Of a stretch of 64,000 bases of DNA, positions 46,282 to 54,752 are shown in pieces. Under the pieces are notes generated by a model. The model searched no databases. It was not told where the DNA came from and was given only the letters and a program-made list of their open reading frames with translations. Position 1 is the first letter of the stretch. Each line of letters starts with the position of its first letter. The translations under genes and the position numbers were made by a program. This DNA is from Streptomyces sp. XD-27 (GTDB taxonomy: Bacteria; Actinomycetota; Actinomycetes; Streptomycetales; Streptomycetaceae): NCBI RefSeq assembly GCF_030553055.1, contig NZ_CP130713.1, positions 3,162,001 through 3,226,000 of the forward strand, read 5' to 3'.

Positions 46282-47976
46282 GTGGAGTCCGCAGAGTCCG
46301 CACTCATCGCCCGCGCCCGCGCCTGGCTGGCCGAGGACCCCGACCCCGACACCCGCGCCGAGCTCGCCAAGCTGCTCGACGCCGCGGACGTGGACGAGAT
46401 CGGCGCCCGGTTCTCCGGCACCCTCCAGTTCGGCACCGCCGGACTCCGCGGTGAGCTGGGCGCGGGCCCCATGCGAATGAACCGCTCCGTCGTGATCCGC
46501 GCCGCCGCGGGCCTCGCCGCGTACCTGAACGCCCAGGGCCACACCGGCGGCCTCGTGGTCATCGGCTACGACGCCCGCTACAAGAGCGCCGACTTCGCCC
46601 GCGACACCGCCGCCGTGATGACCGGCGCCGGGCTGCGGGCCGCGCTGCTCCCCGGCCCGCTGCCCACCCCCGTCCTCGCCTTCGCCATCCGGCACCTGGG
46701 CGCGGTCGCGGGCGTCGAGGTCACCGCGAGCCACAACCCGCCGCGCGACAACGGCTACAAGGTCTACCTCGGCGACGGCTCCCAGATCGTGCCGCCCGCC
46801 GACGGCGAGATCGCGGCCGAGATCGCGGCCGTCGCCTCGCTGGACGACGTGCCGCGCCCGGCGGACGGCTGGGAGACGCTCGGCGACGAGGCGCTGGCCG
46901 CGTATCTGGCCCGTACGGACGCGGTCCTCACGGCCGGCTCGCCGCGCGCGGTGTCCGTCGTCTACACGCCGATGCACGGCGTCGGCCGGACCACCCTGAC
47001 GGCCGCGTTCGAACGGGCCGGCTTCCCCGCGCCGACCGTGGTGGCCGAGCAGGCCGACCCGGACCCGGACTTCCCCACCGTCGCCTTCCCCAACCCGGAG
47101 GAGCCGGGCGCCATGGACCTGGCGTTCGCCACGGCGCGCGCGGCGGCGGACGCGGGTGACGGTCCGGACATCGTCATCGCCAACGACCCGGACGCCGACC
47201 GCTGCGCCGTGGCGGTCCCGGACCCGGCGGGCGAGTCCGGCTGGCGGATGCTGCGCGGCGACGAGGTCGGCGCGCTGCTGGCCACGCATCTGGCCCGCAA
47301 GGGGGCCCGCGGCACGTTCGCGACGACGATCGTCTCGTCCTCGCTGCTGTCCCGGATCGCGGCCGCCGCCGGCGCGCCGTACGAGGAGACGCTGACCGGT
47401 TTCAAGTGGCTGGCGCGCGTCGACGGGCTCGCCTACGCCTACGAGGAGGCGCTCGGCTACTGCGTCGACCCGGCCGGGGTCCGCGACAAGGACGGCGTCA
47501 CCGCCGCGCTGCTCGTGGCCGAGCTGGCCGCCACGCTCAAGGCGGAGGGCCGGACGCTGACCGACCTGCTGGACGAGATCGCGCTGGAGCACGGCCTGCA
47601 CGCGACCGACCAGCTCTCCGTCCGGGTCGAGGACCTGTCGCTGATCGGGGCCGCGATGGCGCGCCTGCGCGAGCAGCCGCCGACCGAGCTGGCCGGGCTC
47701 GCGGTCGCCTCCGCCGACGACCTGACGCAGGGTACGGAGACGCTGCCGCCGACGGACGGCCTGCGCTACCGGCTCTCCGGTACGAGTACGGGTGCGGACG
47801 GCGTGCGGTCCGCCCGCGTCGTGGTCCGCCCGAGCGGCACCGAGCCGAAGCTGAAGTGCTACCTGGAGGTCGTGGTCGACGCCCCCTCGGCCGAGGCCCT
47901 GGAGTCGGCCCGTACGACGGCCGACCGCGTCCTGGCCGCGCTCAAGACCGACCTGGCGGCGGCCGCGGGCATCTGA
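46282..47976 (+). CDS. Phosphosugar mutase (phosphopentomutase/phosphomannomutase family)
   Basis: A 564-residue alpha-D-phosphohexomutase-family enzyme. Active-site Ser in VEVTASHNPPRDNGYKVYLG, metal loop IVIANDPDADRCAVAVPDPA, sugar-binding EETLTGFKWLARVDGLAYAY and EALGYCVDPAGVRDKDGVTA, and the phosphate-binding VVRPSGTEPKLKCYLEVVVD are all present. The N-terminal FGTAGLRGELGAGPMRMN is typical of the 550-residue PGM2-like group, which includes phosphopentomutases. Placement after purine nucleoside phosphorylase and its link with deoC favour ribose-1-P/deoxyribose-1-P as substrate. The GTG start has GGAGGAG six bases upstream. Confidence 0.92.
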   Translation: MESAESALIARARAWLAEDPDPDTRAELAKLLDAADVDEIGARFSGTLQFGTAGLRGELGAGPMRMNRSVVIRAAAGLAAYLNAQGHTGGLVVIGYDARYKSADFARDTAAVMTGAGLRAALLPGPLPTPVLAFAIRHLGAVAGVEVTASHNPPRDNGYKVYLGDGSQIVPPADGEIAAEIAAVASLDDVPRPADGWETLGDEALAAYLARTDAVLTAGSPRAVSVVYTPMHGVGRTTLTAAFERAGFPAPTVVAEQADPDPDFPTVAFPNPEEPGAMDLAFATARAAADAGDGPDIVIANDPDADRCAVAVPDPAGESGWRMLRGDEVGALLATHLARKGARGTFATTIVSSSLLSRIAAAAGAPYEETLTGFKWLARVDGLAYAYEEALGYCVDPAGVRDKDGVTAALLVAELAATLKAEGRTLTDLLDEIALEHGLHATDQLSVRVEDLSLIGAAMARLREQPPTELAGLAVASADDLTQGTETLPPTDGLRYRLSGTSTGADGVRSARVVVRPSGTEPKLKCYLEVVVDAPSAEALESARTTADRVLAALKTDLAAAAGI

Positions 47977-48010
47977 CCGGCGGCCGGTAACCCACCGGCA
48001 CAGGCACAGC

Positions 48011-48058
48011 CATCGGGGCTCCGCTCCGGACCGACGGGTCCGGAGCGGAGCCCCGATG
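48011..48058. terminator. Terminator after the phosphosugar mutase
   Basis: A perfect 22-bp stem (CATCGGGGCTCCGCTCCGGA plus two pairs) closes a GACG loop, 35 bases after the mutase stop. Confidence 0.9.
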
Positions 48059-48080
48059 CCGTGAGGGCCGAGCGAAGCTC

Positions 48081-48120
48081 ACCGCACACGCCGCACGGCC
48101 ACCGCACACGCCGCACGGCG
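48081..48120. repeat. 20-bp tandem duplication
   Basis: ACCGCACACGCCGCACGGCC occurs at 48081-48100 and again at 48101-48120 with only the last base changed. It is in the leader region of the mannosyltransferase-like gene, with no evident function. Confidence 0.8.
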
Positions 48121-48242
48121 GCGGCCCGGCCACGCCCACGGAAGAGTGCACCTCGTACTGCACGTGCAGCAACTCCCCGGCGCGGCGGCTTCCGTCGCCC
48201 CGCACGCTGGACCTCCAGGCCCCCGCCACAGGAGTTGCTGCC

Positions 48243-49553
48243 GTGCTCCCCTACGCATCCCCTGAGACCTCGGCCGCGCAGGGCGTTCCCGCCGCTGCGC
48301 CACCCGGCCCCGCACCGGCCGCCGGGACGCTCCGGCGGTTCCACCGCGAGCTGCGCCGGGCCGGGCCCGCGCTGCTCGGTTACGCGGCCGTACGGCTGTT
48401 GGGCATCGTCGTCCTCGCGCGCTGGGCGCACGCCAAGGGCCACGGGCTGTGGCCGCAGCTCGCGCACCAGTGGGACTCCCGGTGGTACCTGGGGATAGCC
48501 GACCACGGCTACGACCGCGCCCTGACCGGCGCCCGCGACAGCTGCGACCTGGCGTTCTTCCCGCTCTACCCGGTGCTGGTCAAGGCCGTCGCCGGCGTCA
48601 CGCCCGGCTCCCGCGCCACGATCGGGCTCCTGCTGTCCCTCGCCGCGTCGGTGGTGGCGGCATGGGGGATATTCGCGGTCGGCGACCGGGTGCACGGGCG
48701 CCGGGTGGGGATACTCCTCGCCGTGCTGTGGGGCGCGACGCCGGTCGCCCTCGTCCAGTCGATGGGCTACACCGAGTCCCTGTTCACCGCGCTGACGGCG
48801 TGGTCGCTGTGGGCGGTGCTGACCGGCCGGTGGATATGGGCCGGGTCGCTGTCACTGCTGGCCGGGCTCACCCGGCCCACGGGCGTGGCGGTGGCGGCGG
48901 CGGTGCTGGTCAGCGCGGCAGCGGCGCTGTGGGCGCGGCGGCACGCGGATCCGGGCGCGGCGCCGGACCGGCCACGGGCACCGGACCGGCCAGGGGCCCC
49001 GGACCGGCCGGGCGTCCGGCCGGGGGGCTGGCCGTACGACACCGGCGGGACCCGCCTCCGCATCGTTCTGGGCGCGGCCCTCGCCCCCCTCGGCTGGCTC
49101 GGCTACCTCGCGTGGGTGGGCCACCGGCTCGGCCGCTGGGACGGCTACTTCGCGGTCCAGAAGACCTGGACCAACGAACTCGACTGGGGCATACGCACCC
49201 TGCGGGACATGCGCAGCAATCTCGTCTACCAGTCCCGCCCCGAACTGTTCCTGGTCGTGGTCTCGGTGACACTCATGGCCGCCGTGGTCCTCTACGCCGT
49301 GTGCGTGGCCGACCGCCAGCCGCTGCCGCTGCTGGTGTTCACCGGGGTGCTGCTGCTGATCGTGCTGGGCAGCGGCGGCGTGTACTTCCCGCGGGCCCGG
49401 TTTCTGCTGCCGGCCTTCCCGCTCCTGCTGCCCATCGCGGTCGCGGTCGCGGGGGCCACCCGCCGTACGAAGGTGCTGGTGCTGGGCGGAGCGGCGCTGT
49501 CGTCGGCGTACTTCGGCGCGTACATGGTGCTGGTCTGGCCCAGCGCGCCATGA
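48243..49553 (+). CDS. Mannosyltransferase-like integral membrane protein (PIG-V / GT-C type)
   Basis: A 436-residue protein with about eight to ten transmembrane segments. After a cytoplasmic Pro/Ala tail, the first outer loop has LAHQWDSRWYLGIADHGYDR and CDLAFFPLYPVLVKAVAGVT, the Asp-containing motif of PIG-V-like GT-C mannosyltransferases using polyprenyl-phosphate sugars. Later segments include GYTESLFTALTAWSLWAVLT and AGLTRPTGVAVAAAVLVSAA. A cytoplasmic loop carries a Pro/Arg repeat (APDRPRAPDRPGAPDRPG), encoded by an 18-bp tandem repeat. The acceptor is unknown; cell-envelope or protein mannosylation is plausible. A GTG start follows CAGGAG. Confidence 0.78.
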   Translation: MLPYASPETSAAQGVPAAAPPGPAPAAGTLRRFHRELRRAGPALLGYAAVRLLGIVVLARWAHAKGHGLWPQLAHQWDSRWYLGIADHGYDRALTGARDSCDLAFFPLYPVLVKAVAGVTPGSRATIGLLLSLAASVVAAWGIFAVGDRVHGRRVGILLAVLWGATPVALVQSMGYTESLFTALTAWSLWAVLTGRWIWAGSLSLLAGLTRPTGVAVAAAVLVSAAAALWARRHADPGAAPDRPRAPDRPGAPDRPGVRPGGWPYDTGGTRLRIVLGAALAPLGWLGYLAWVGHRLGRWDGYFAVQKTWTNELDWGIRTLRDMRSNLVYQSRPELFLVVVSVTLMAAVVLYAVCVADRQPLPLLVFTGVLLLIVLGSGGVYFPRARFLLPAFPLLLPIAVAVAGATRRTKVLVLGGAALSSAYFGAYMVLVWPSAP

Positions 49554-49649
49554 CGAACAGGCCCACGAAGGACGGGTCCACGAGGGACCAGGAGCCGAGC
49601 CCGTACGCCGCCGCCGACTCAGACTCGGACTCAGCCCACTGACTCGGAC

Positions 49650-50315
49650 TCAGCCCACCAGGAACAGCACGATCATCAGCACCGCCCCCGCCACCGACGG
49701 CGCGATGACCTCGAACGCCCAGCGCACCTCCGGCTCGCCCTGCGCGGTCTCCCGCGAGGCGTTGTCCTCGGCCAGCTCCCGCAGGTCGTCGATGATCTGG
49801 TCCGCAGGGGCCCGCAGCTCGGGGTCCCCGCCTCGCGTGTGCGCGGAGGTGCGCCCGAACGGGTCCTCGGCCGCCGCCCGCGACTGCTGCCGGGCGGCCC
49901 GCTTGCGCTGGCGGATCGAGACGGGGACGGCCCAGAGCTGGTACGTGGCACCGCCCGCCAGCACCTCGCTGCTGTACCCGGCCCGTACGCCCTCGACCGA
50001 GGCCCAGGGCAGCGTGATCGTACGGAAAGGATTCCGCACCCGGAGCCGGTCGGCGCCCGCGAACACGGCGGGCCGCAGCGTGAACGCCACCACCAGCGGC
50101 ACCAGGCACAGCAGCCCGGCCAGCGCCAGCCACGGCGTGCGCCCCTCCCCCCGGAGCAGCGCGTCCCCGCCGAGCCACGCCCCGAGCGCGAGCAGCAGCA
50201 CACCGCCCGCGATCCCGCCGGAGGAGCGGAAGACGCGGTCGGCGTACGGCGTCTCCTCGGGCGGCTCGGGCCGGCGGGGAGCGGAGGAGGAGTGATCGTC
50301 GTCCGGGCTCGTCAT
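49650..50315 (-). CDS. PH domain-containing membrane protein
   Basis: A 221-residue protein. Two adjacent transmembrane helices near the N-terminus (SGGIAGGVLLLALGAWLGGD, WLALAGLLCLVPLVVAFTLR) are followed by a bacterial PH-like domain (VFAGADRLRVRNPFRTITLP, SVEGVRAGYSSEVLAGGATY, LWAVPVSIRQRKRAARQQSR). A helical stretch and a final membrane helix follow (VIAPSVAGAVLMIVLFLVG). This matches the low-molecular-weight antigen 6-like PH family widespread in actinomycetes. Function unknown. It normally neighbours deoC in Streptomyces; here about 5.7 kb separates them. CAGAAT upstream of the ATG may be a -10 box of a leaderless message. Confidence 0.82.
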   Translation of the reverse strand: MTSPDDDHSSSAPRRPEPPEETPYADRVFRSSGGIAGGVLLLALGAWLGGDALLRGEGRTPWLALAGLLCLVPLVVAFTLRPAVFAGADRLRVRNPFRTITLPWASVEGVRAGYSSEVLAGGATYQLWAVPVSIRQRKRAARQQSRAAAEDPFGRTSAHTRGGDPELRAPADQIIDDLRELAEDNASRETAQGEPEVRWAFEVIAPSVAGAVLMIVLFLVG

Positions 50316-50405
50316 GGGCCCGATTCTGCCCGACACCCCACGGTGCGGACGTTGCAGTACGGCATCGACTGCGCCCGCGCCGCGCGGTCGCCCGCGTGCG
50401 GCCGA

Positions 50406-50633
50406 TCAGTCCTCGCGGGCCCGGTCCACCAGCTCGTTGGCATCCTGTTCAAGCTGATCCGGACTGCCCATGGCGATCGCGATGGGCTGCATCCCTTGCG
50501 TGTTCGCGCTCTGCCACTCGTTGGCCAGTTCCAGCTGTCTCTCCCTGGACTGCTGACTCACCCACTGCCGGTTCCGCGAGGACAGGGCGTTCAAGAACAC
50601 CGACAGCGGATCCGCCGCGTACAGATCACTCAT
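50406..50633 (-). CDS. Small hypothetical protein, 75 aa
   Basis: A 75-residue soluble helical protein (MSDLYAADPLSVFLNALSSR ... QDANELVDRARED) with no signal or membrane segment. GAGAGGAA lies at good spacing before the ATG, and the composition is less GC-biased than its neighbours (many Gln, Asn, Ser). I do not recognise the family. It marks the start of the accessory stretch before deoC. The 50634-50906 gap that follows holds the next feature and nothing else visible. Confidence 0.6.
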   Translation of the reverse strand: MSDLYAADPLSVFLNALSSRNRQWVSQQSRERQLELANEWQSANTQGMQPIAIAMGSPDQLEQDANELVDRARED

Positions 50634-50821
50634 CGCGTTCCTCTCTGCGGGGTGAATTCAACCCGGTACGGGGGCGAGAAGGGGAAGCCGGGGAAAGAGA
50701 TCCCCCGGGACAGAAGCCACGTACCGCCCCACGCCCCCATTGCACTCATACGGCCTCAAAGGCGCCTGTCCAGCGCCCTCCCGCGCGCCCCGCCCCCAAA
50801 CGGACCCTGAAAGGGCCACCC

Positions 50822-50876
50822 CCACCGGCCCCCTGAGAAGACCCGCCGCCGGCCCCTGAAAAGACCGCCGCCGGCA
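50822..50876. repeat. Degenerate ~22-bp repeats before the lipase gene
   Basis: Two imperfect copies of CCGCCGGCCCCTGAAAAGAC and a third partial copy lie head to tail just upstream of the lipase ribosome site. No hairpin dominates; function unknown. Confidence 0.45.
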
Positions 50877-50906
50877 CACATCGGCACCGCCGCAAGGAGC
50901 ACGACC

Positions 50907-51599
50907 ATGAGCCGCACCCTCCCCCTCCTCCTGACCCTGGCGTGCACGACGGCCACGGGCCTGCTCACCACCCCGCCCCCCGCCTCGGCCGCCGCGCCCC
51001 GCAACCCCGTCGTGTTCGTCCACGGCTACCAGGGCTCGGCCAACGACATGGCGACGATCCGCCAGACCTTCCTCGACGCCGGTTACCGCCCCGGCGACCT
51101 CTACGCGCTCGACTACCCCGACACCCAGACCAACGAGACCACCGCACGGCAGGTGGCCACACTCGTGAACACCGCCCTGGCCGACACCGGCCGGCCCAAG
51201 GCCGACCTGATCGGCTACTCGATGGGCAGCCTCAGCGCCCGCTACTACCTCAAGAACCTGGGCGGCACCGGCAAGATCGCCCACTTCGCCAGCATCGCGG
51301 GCGTCAACCACGGCACCGTCACGGCCTATCTGTGCGGAGCGGTCACCACCGATCCGGCCTGCCCGCAGATGGCACCGACGTCGGCGTTCCTGACACAGCT
51401 CAACGCGGACGACGAAACCCCGGGCGAGACGACCAAGTACGCCACGTGGGCGTCGCGCTGCGACACCGTGGTCATCCCCATCACCTCGGCCCGCCTGGAC
51501 GGCGCCGCCAACCACTGGACCAGGAACTGCCCGGACCACACCGGCACCCTCAGGGACCCAGCGGTCCAGGCCGAGGTGGTCGCGCTGTTCCGTTCCTGA
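50907..51599 (+). CDS. Secreted lipase/esterase (lipase class 2 type)
   Basis: A 230-residue exported enzyme. The signal peptide (MSRTLPLLLTLACTTATGLL, cleavage near ASAAA) is followed by a compact alpha/beta hydrolase: PVVFVHGYQGSANDMATIRQ (oxyanion His-Gly), DLIGYSMGSLSARYYLKNLG (nucleophile Ser), and a late Asp/His pair plausibly in DTVVIPITSARLDG and DGAANHW or PDHTG. Two to three Cys pairs (YLCGAVTTDPACPQ, SRCDTV, RNCPDH) suggest disulfides. Triacylglycerol or ester hydrolysis outside the cell is expected. AAGGAG precedes the ATG by ten bases. Confidence 0.88.
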   Translation: MSRTLPLLLTLACTTATGLLTTPPPASAAAPRNPVVFVHGYQGSANDMATIRQTFLDAGYRPGDLYALDYPDTQTNETTARQVATLVNTALADTGRPKADLIGYSMGSLSARYYLKNLGGTGKIAHFASIAGVNHGTVTAYLCGAVTTDPACPQMAPTSAFLTQLNADDETPGETTKYATWASRCDTVVIPITSARLDGAANHWTRNCPDHTGTLRDPAVQAEVVALFRS

Positions 51600-51990
51600 C
51601 GCGGTGGCCACGGCGCCGAGCATCCCCTTGCGAGGATCGCCCGCCCGGTGACATGTCTCCGGACGGATGGCTGTCGTGTGCGGTGAAGACGAATGCCGCA
51701 CCATCACCGTCCAGGCCGATGGTCAGTGATGCGTCCAGGGCCTTGGCCAAGCGTGTGAGCAGAGGCAGGGTCGGCACGGAGTCGCCGCCCTCGATGTTGG
51801 AGATCTGCGACTGAGTCATCTCGGCGCGCCGGGCCAGCTCGGTCTGCGACAGGCCGAGTTCCGTACGCCGATCGTAGACCGCCTGGCCGAGTGCGAATCC
51901 ATATCCTGCCTCGACGTAGGCCGGGGACTCCTCGACTGCCTCACCCAGGAGCTTCTTCGTCCTGCGGATCTTCCACTGCGAGTGGTTCAC
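51550..51990 (-). CDS. XRE-family helix-turn-helix regulator
   Basis: A 146-residue protein from a GTG at 51990 with GGAGGGC upstream. It begins NHSQWKIRRTKKLLGEAVEE, then GYGFALGQAVYDRRTELGLS and the HTH QTELARRAEMTQSQISNIEG, followed by GDSVPTLPLLTRLAKALDAS. Its size and layout match HigA-type antitoxins and small Cro/C1 regulators, but no HigB toxin is beside it. The last 50 bases overlap the convergent lipase gene, so the C-terminal tail after FTAHDS may be less conserved. A 117-bp piece of this gene is duplicated at 55779-55895. Confidence 0.82.
   Translation of the reverse strand: MNHSQWKIRRTKKLLGEAVEESPAYVEAGYGFALGQAVYDRRTELGLSQTELARRAEMTQSQISNIEGGDSVPTLPLLTRLAKALDASLTIGLDGDGAAFVFTAHDSHPSGDMSPGGRSSQGDARRRGHRVRNGTARPPRPGPLGP
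51671..51787 (+). repeat. 117-bp direct repeat, copy A
   Basis: This stretch is repeated in the same orientation at 55779-55895. By my ungapped alignment about 106 of 117 bases agree. Copy A is the C-terminal coding part of the intact XRE gene on the minus strand. Confidence 0.9.
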
Positions 51991-52007
51991 TGCCCTCCTC
52001 GTCCGAC

Positions 52008-52859
52008 TCAGCCACCCCGGCAGTCCCGGCAGCGCCCCGGCGCGGCCGCACGAAAAGCCCGATCACAGCCATCGCAGTTCTGTAGCGGCACGACAGGCGG
52101 CGCGGACGGCTTGGAGCGCGGGCCGACGTCCGGTACGGGCTGCGGCGGCAGCAGCTCGCGCAGCCGGTGGCCGATGAGCCCGGCCGGGCGGGCGGTCAGC
52201 CGGTCCGGCAGCGCGGTCGTCAGCGCCTCGACGATCTCGCCCGGCCAGGCGCCACGTGCGAACCACGCGTCTACGGCGGGCGCCAGCCGGGCGATGTCCC
52301 GCCCGGACAACGCCAACCGCGCGTCCCGCCGCCGCAGAGCGGCGAGTACGCCGACGGCCTGCGGGCTGGGAGCGGCGACCGGCTCGGGCGCGGGCCGGGG
52401 CTGGGGCGCAGACTCAGCCCCCCACTGGGGTACGGGCCGGGGTACGGACCGGGACTCAGGTTCACGTCGTGGCGGCGGTACGGCGGCGACGGCGGCCCGG
52501 ACCGCCGCCCGCGCACGGGTGCCCGAGCCCGGCTGGTCGTACACGAACGTCCGCGTGACCAGCGTCCCGCGCTCACCCCGCTCGACCCGCCGCTCCAGCC
52601 ACCCCTCCGCCTCCAGTTCGCGCAGCGCGCGGCGGATGACGATGTCGCCTTCGGTGAAGTGGGCGCATAAGGCTTTGGCGGTGATGGACGCCCCGTCGGG
52701 CAGCGACAGGATGTACGCGGCGACGCCGACGGTGACCGCGCTACCGCTGCGCTGGGCAAGGCGGTTGGCGAGGATGGTGAAGTTCTCGGTATGGCGGTGG
52801 CGTACGTGGACGACGCCACCGCAGGGCGCGCTGGGCGCGCTAGGCTGCGCGATAGCCAT
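52008..52859 (-). CDS. Helix-turn-helix protein with TTA codon
   Basis: A 283-residue protein starting MAIAQPSAPSAPCGGVVHVR, a recurrent Streptomyces accessory family. Residues about 18-105 form a winged HTH (HTENFTILANRLAQRSGSAV, DGASITAKALCAHFTEGDIV, IRRALRELEAEGWLERRVER), similar to replication-initiator-like DNA-binding domains. A Pro/Arg-rich linker follows, then a helical segment (LSGRDIARLAPAVDAWFARG) and a C-terminal zinc-finger-like CDGCDRAF...CRDC. Leucine in AKALCAHF is a TTA codon (52668-52670), so translation should require bldA tRNA. Function unknown; DNA binding is likely. The 52860-53113 gap shows no feature. Confidence 0.75.
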   Translation of the reverse strand: MAIAQPSAPSAPCGGVVHVRHRHTENFTILANRLAQRSGSAVTVGVAAYILSLPDGASITAKALCAHFTEGDIVIRRALRELEAEGWLERRVERGERGTLVTRTFVYDQPGSGTRARAAVRAAVAAVPPPRREPESRSVPRPVPQWGAESAPQPRPAPEPVAAPSPQAVGVLAALRRRDARLALSGRDIARLAPAVDAWFARGAWPGEIVEALTTALPDRLTARPAGLIGHRLRELLPPQPVPDVGPRSKPSAPPVVPLQNCDGCDRAFRAAAPGRCRDCRGG

Positions 52860-53113
52860 CGGGAAGGGCCTACTTCCTGATCGGTCAGGCCCTCGTCCGG
52901 GATTGCCGTCCCGGCGGGGGCCGAATGCTGTGTGCGGTTGTTGCTGCCGAGCGTGGAGCGCGAGCGCGGCTCGCGTCAAGCCCAACTCACCTGTACGGGT
53001 GACGGGTTGGGTGGGGTGGGGAGGAAGTTCCTCTACCAGAGCCTTTAAAAGACCACCCGGCCCACCGGAACCCGGCTGACCGGGCCCCGGTGCGACCTGC
53101 GGCGCTGCTGCTG

Positions 53114-53359
53114 TTACGACTGCTGCGCGGCGAACTCCACGAAGGCGGCCCACTCCTCCGGAGTGAAGGTGAGGGTGGGGCCGGAGCGGTCCTTGGAGTC
53201 GCGGACGTGCACGACACCGGGACAGGCGGCGACCTCGACGCAGGCTTCGCCCTCACCGCCGCTGTAACTGGACTTGCGCCACTCGACGGCGACTTCGACG
53301 CAGGCTTCGTCCTCACCGCCGCTGTAACTGGACTTGAACCACGCGAGTTCGGTTCTCAT
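53114..53359 (-). CDS. DUF397 domain protein with internal duplication
   Basis: An 81-residue member of the DUF397 family. The family motif KSSYSGGEGEACVEVA appears twice in tandem (about residues 9-24 and 29-44) before VVHVRDSKDRSGPTLTFTPE and EWAAFVEFAAQQ. A normal DUF397 has one copy, so the N-terminal part has been duplicated by 60 bases. The ATG overlaps the stop of the upstream DUF5753 regulator (ATGA). Such pairs are numerous in Streptomyces; the small protein is thought to modulate its regulator, as with BldB/WhiJ-type systems. Confidence 0.88.
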   Translation of the reverse strand: MRTELAWFKSSYSGGEDEACVEVAVEWRKSSYSGGEGEACVEVAACPGVVHVRDSKDRSGPTLTFTPEEWAAFVEFAAQQS

Positions 53360-54168
53360 CGCTCTCCCGCCAGAATGCGTTCGATCAGTGCCGCTGACGC
53401 CTCGGGGTCGAGGGCCTGCGATCGGATCGTGCCATACCGGTGGCTGAGGACGCTGACGTCCTCCGGCTCCGAGACGAAGAAGCTGCCTCGCTGGCCCGCG
53501 ACGTAGCCCATGGTGCGGTGCTCCGGGGTCTCCAGCAGGACGAACGGCCCGTCCGTTCCCGCGTTGGTCTCGCGGGAGTTCGGCATGACCTGGAGGTGAA
53601 GGTGGGGCAGTTGGGCGAGTTTCAGCAGGTGCCGCAACTGCCCCTCCCACACCGACCGGCCGCCTGTCCGCTTCAGCAACACGGCCTCCTCCAGCACGAA
53701 GGCCAGCCGCGGCGCGGGCTTGCTGCGGTGCAGCAGCTTCTGGCTCTCCATCCGGCGCTGCACGGCGCGTTCGATCTCGTCGTCCTCCAGGCAGGGAACC
53801 TGCGACCGGAATACGGCACGCGCGTACTCCTCGGTCTGCAACAGTCCGTGCAGAAAGTGCGTGCAATAGACGAGCAGCGCCAGCGCCTCCTGCTGGAGGT
53901 CGGCGTACTCCTGCGCCCACTCAGGCCGCTCCCCGATCTGCTTCGCGGCCTCGATGAGCAACCCCATCGCACCCAACGCCGCATCCACCGCCACCACATA
54001 CGGCGGCTTCGGTGGTCGCTCGCCGCGCTCCACCATCGCGATCATCGATTCCGAGTACGGAATCCGTTTCTCCAGGTCCTTCATGGTCCAGTTCAGCCGC
54101 TCGCGCAGCATCCTGTGCTGGGCCCCGAAGATCTTCAGGCTGACGGGTGGGGTCTTCTTACGGGTCAC
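53356..54168 (-). CDS. XRE-family regulator with DUF5753 domain
   Basis: A 270-residue protein of the WhiJ-like class. The N-terminal XRE HTH (FGAQHRMLRERLNWTMKDLE, RIPYSESMIAMVERGERPPK) is followed by the DUF5753 domain (LVYCTHFLHGLLQTEEYARA, IERAVQRRMESQKLLHRSKP, RLAFVLEEAVLLKRTGGRSV, HLHLQVMPNSRETNAGTDGP, YGTIRSQALDPEASAALIER). The GTG at 54168 has AGGGGG upstream and is preferred to the ATG at 54201. It is coupled to the DUF397 gene by a 4-base overlap. A divergent hypothetical gene lies 122 bases away and is its probable target. Confidence 0.9.
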   Translation of the reverse strand: MTRKKTPPVSLKIFGAQHRMLRERLNWTMKDLEKRIPYSESMIAMVERGERPPKPPYVVAVDAALGAMGLLIEAAKQIGERPEWAQEYADLQQEALALLVYCTHFLHGLLQTEEYARAVFRSQVPCLEDDEIERAVQRRMESQKLLHRSKPAPRLAFVLEEAVLLKRTGGRSVWEGQLRHLLKLAQLPHLHLQVMPNSRETNAGTDGPFVLLETPEHRTMGYVAGQRGSFFVSEPEDVSVLSHRYGTIRSQALDPEASAALIERILAGER

Positions 54169-54290
54169 GGCACGCCCCCTCGCTGACGCCGGTCGTATCA
54201 CGGCACACCGATCGCACGACCGTCACGCAGCGTCGCACGATCACGCCGATCCTGTGACCAGGCTAGACCTAACGCGACACGCTGGGACCC

Positions 54291-54644
54291 ATGTCAAGGA
54301 AGCCCGATCAGCCAATCAACCCGCCCTCGATCCAGGATCAGTTGAGGCCCGGCCTCCGCTTGCTGCCCTGGAACTCACCCGAGGGCAAACCCTGTTACGT
54401 CGCCCCCGCGCCCGACGGCGCCGACGGCTTCGTCTCGGACATGGCCGACACCGTGGAGGAGATCCAGCTCCGCATCGGCGAGGAGCTGCTGCTGCACACC
54501 CGCAAGATGCTGGACGACCCCTGCATCCCGCACCGCGAGTTCCGCTACGTCTCCGTACGCCTCTCGGAGGCCCTCCGCGACGCCGTCCGCATCGCCCACA
54601 GCCGCGGCGCCCGCCTGGAGACCCGGCTCTTGGACAGCCGATGA
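54291..54644 (+). CDS. Hypothetical protein divergent from the DUF5753 regulator
   Basis: A 117-residue soluble protein (MSRKPDQPINPPSIQDQLRP). The N-terminal part is Pro-rich and extended (PGLRLLPWNSPEGKPCYVAP). The rest is helical and acidic (FVSDMADTVEEIQLRIGEEL, LHTRKMLDDPCIPHREFRYV, RLSEALRDAVRIAHSRGARL). I do not recognise a domain. Its position opposite a DUF397/DUF5753 pair is typical for small accessory genes controlled by those regulators. Confidence 0.65.
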   Translation: MSRKPDQPINPPSIQDQLRPGLRLLPWNSPEGKPCYVAPAPDGADGFVSDMADTVEEIQLRIGEELLLHTRKMLDDPCIPHREFRYVSVRLSEALRDAVRIAHSRGARLETRLLDSR

Positions 54645-54752
54645 CGCCACGCGCGATTCCCCGCACGATCGCGTCTTCGCCGATACTGTGTGAACACGGG
54701 GCGTCGATTACGCGCCCCCTCCACCCCGTCTCGTTCAACAGGGGAGGCCCCA

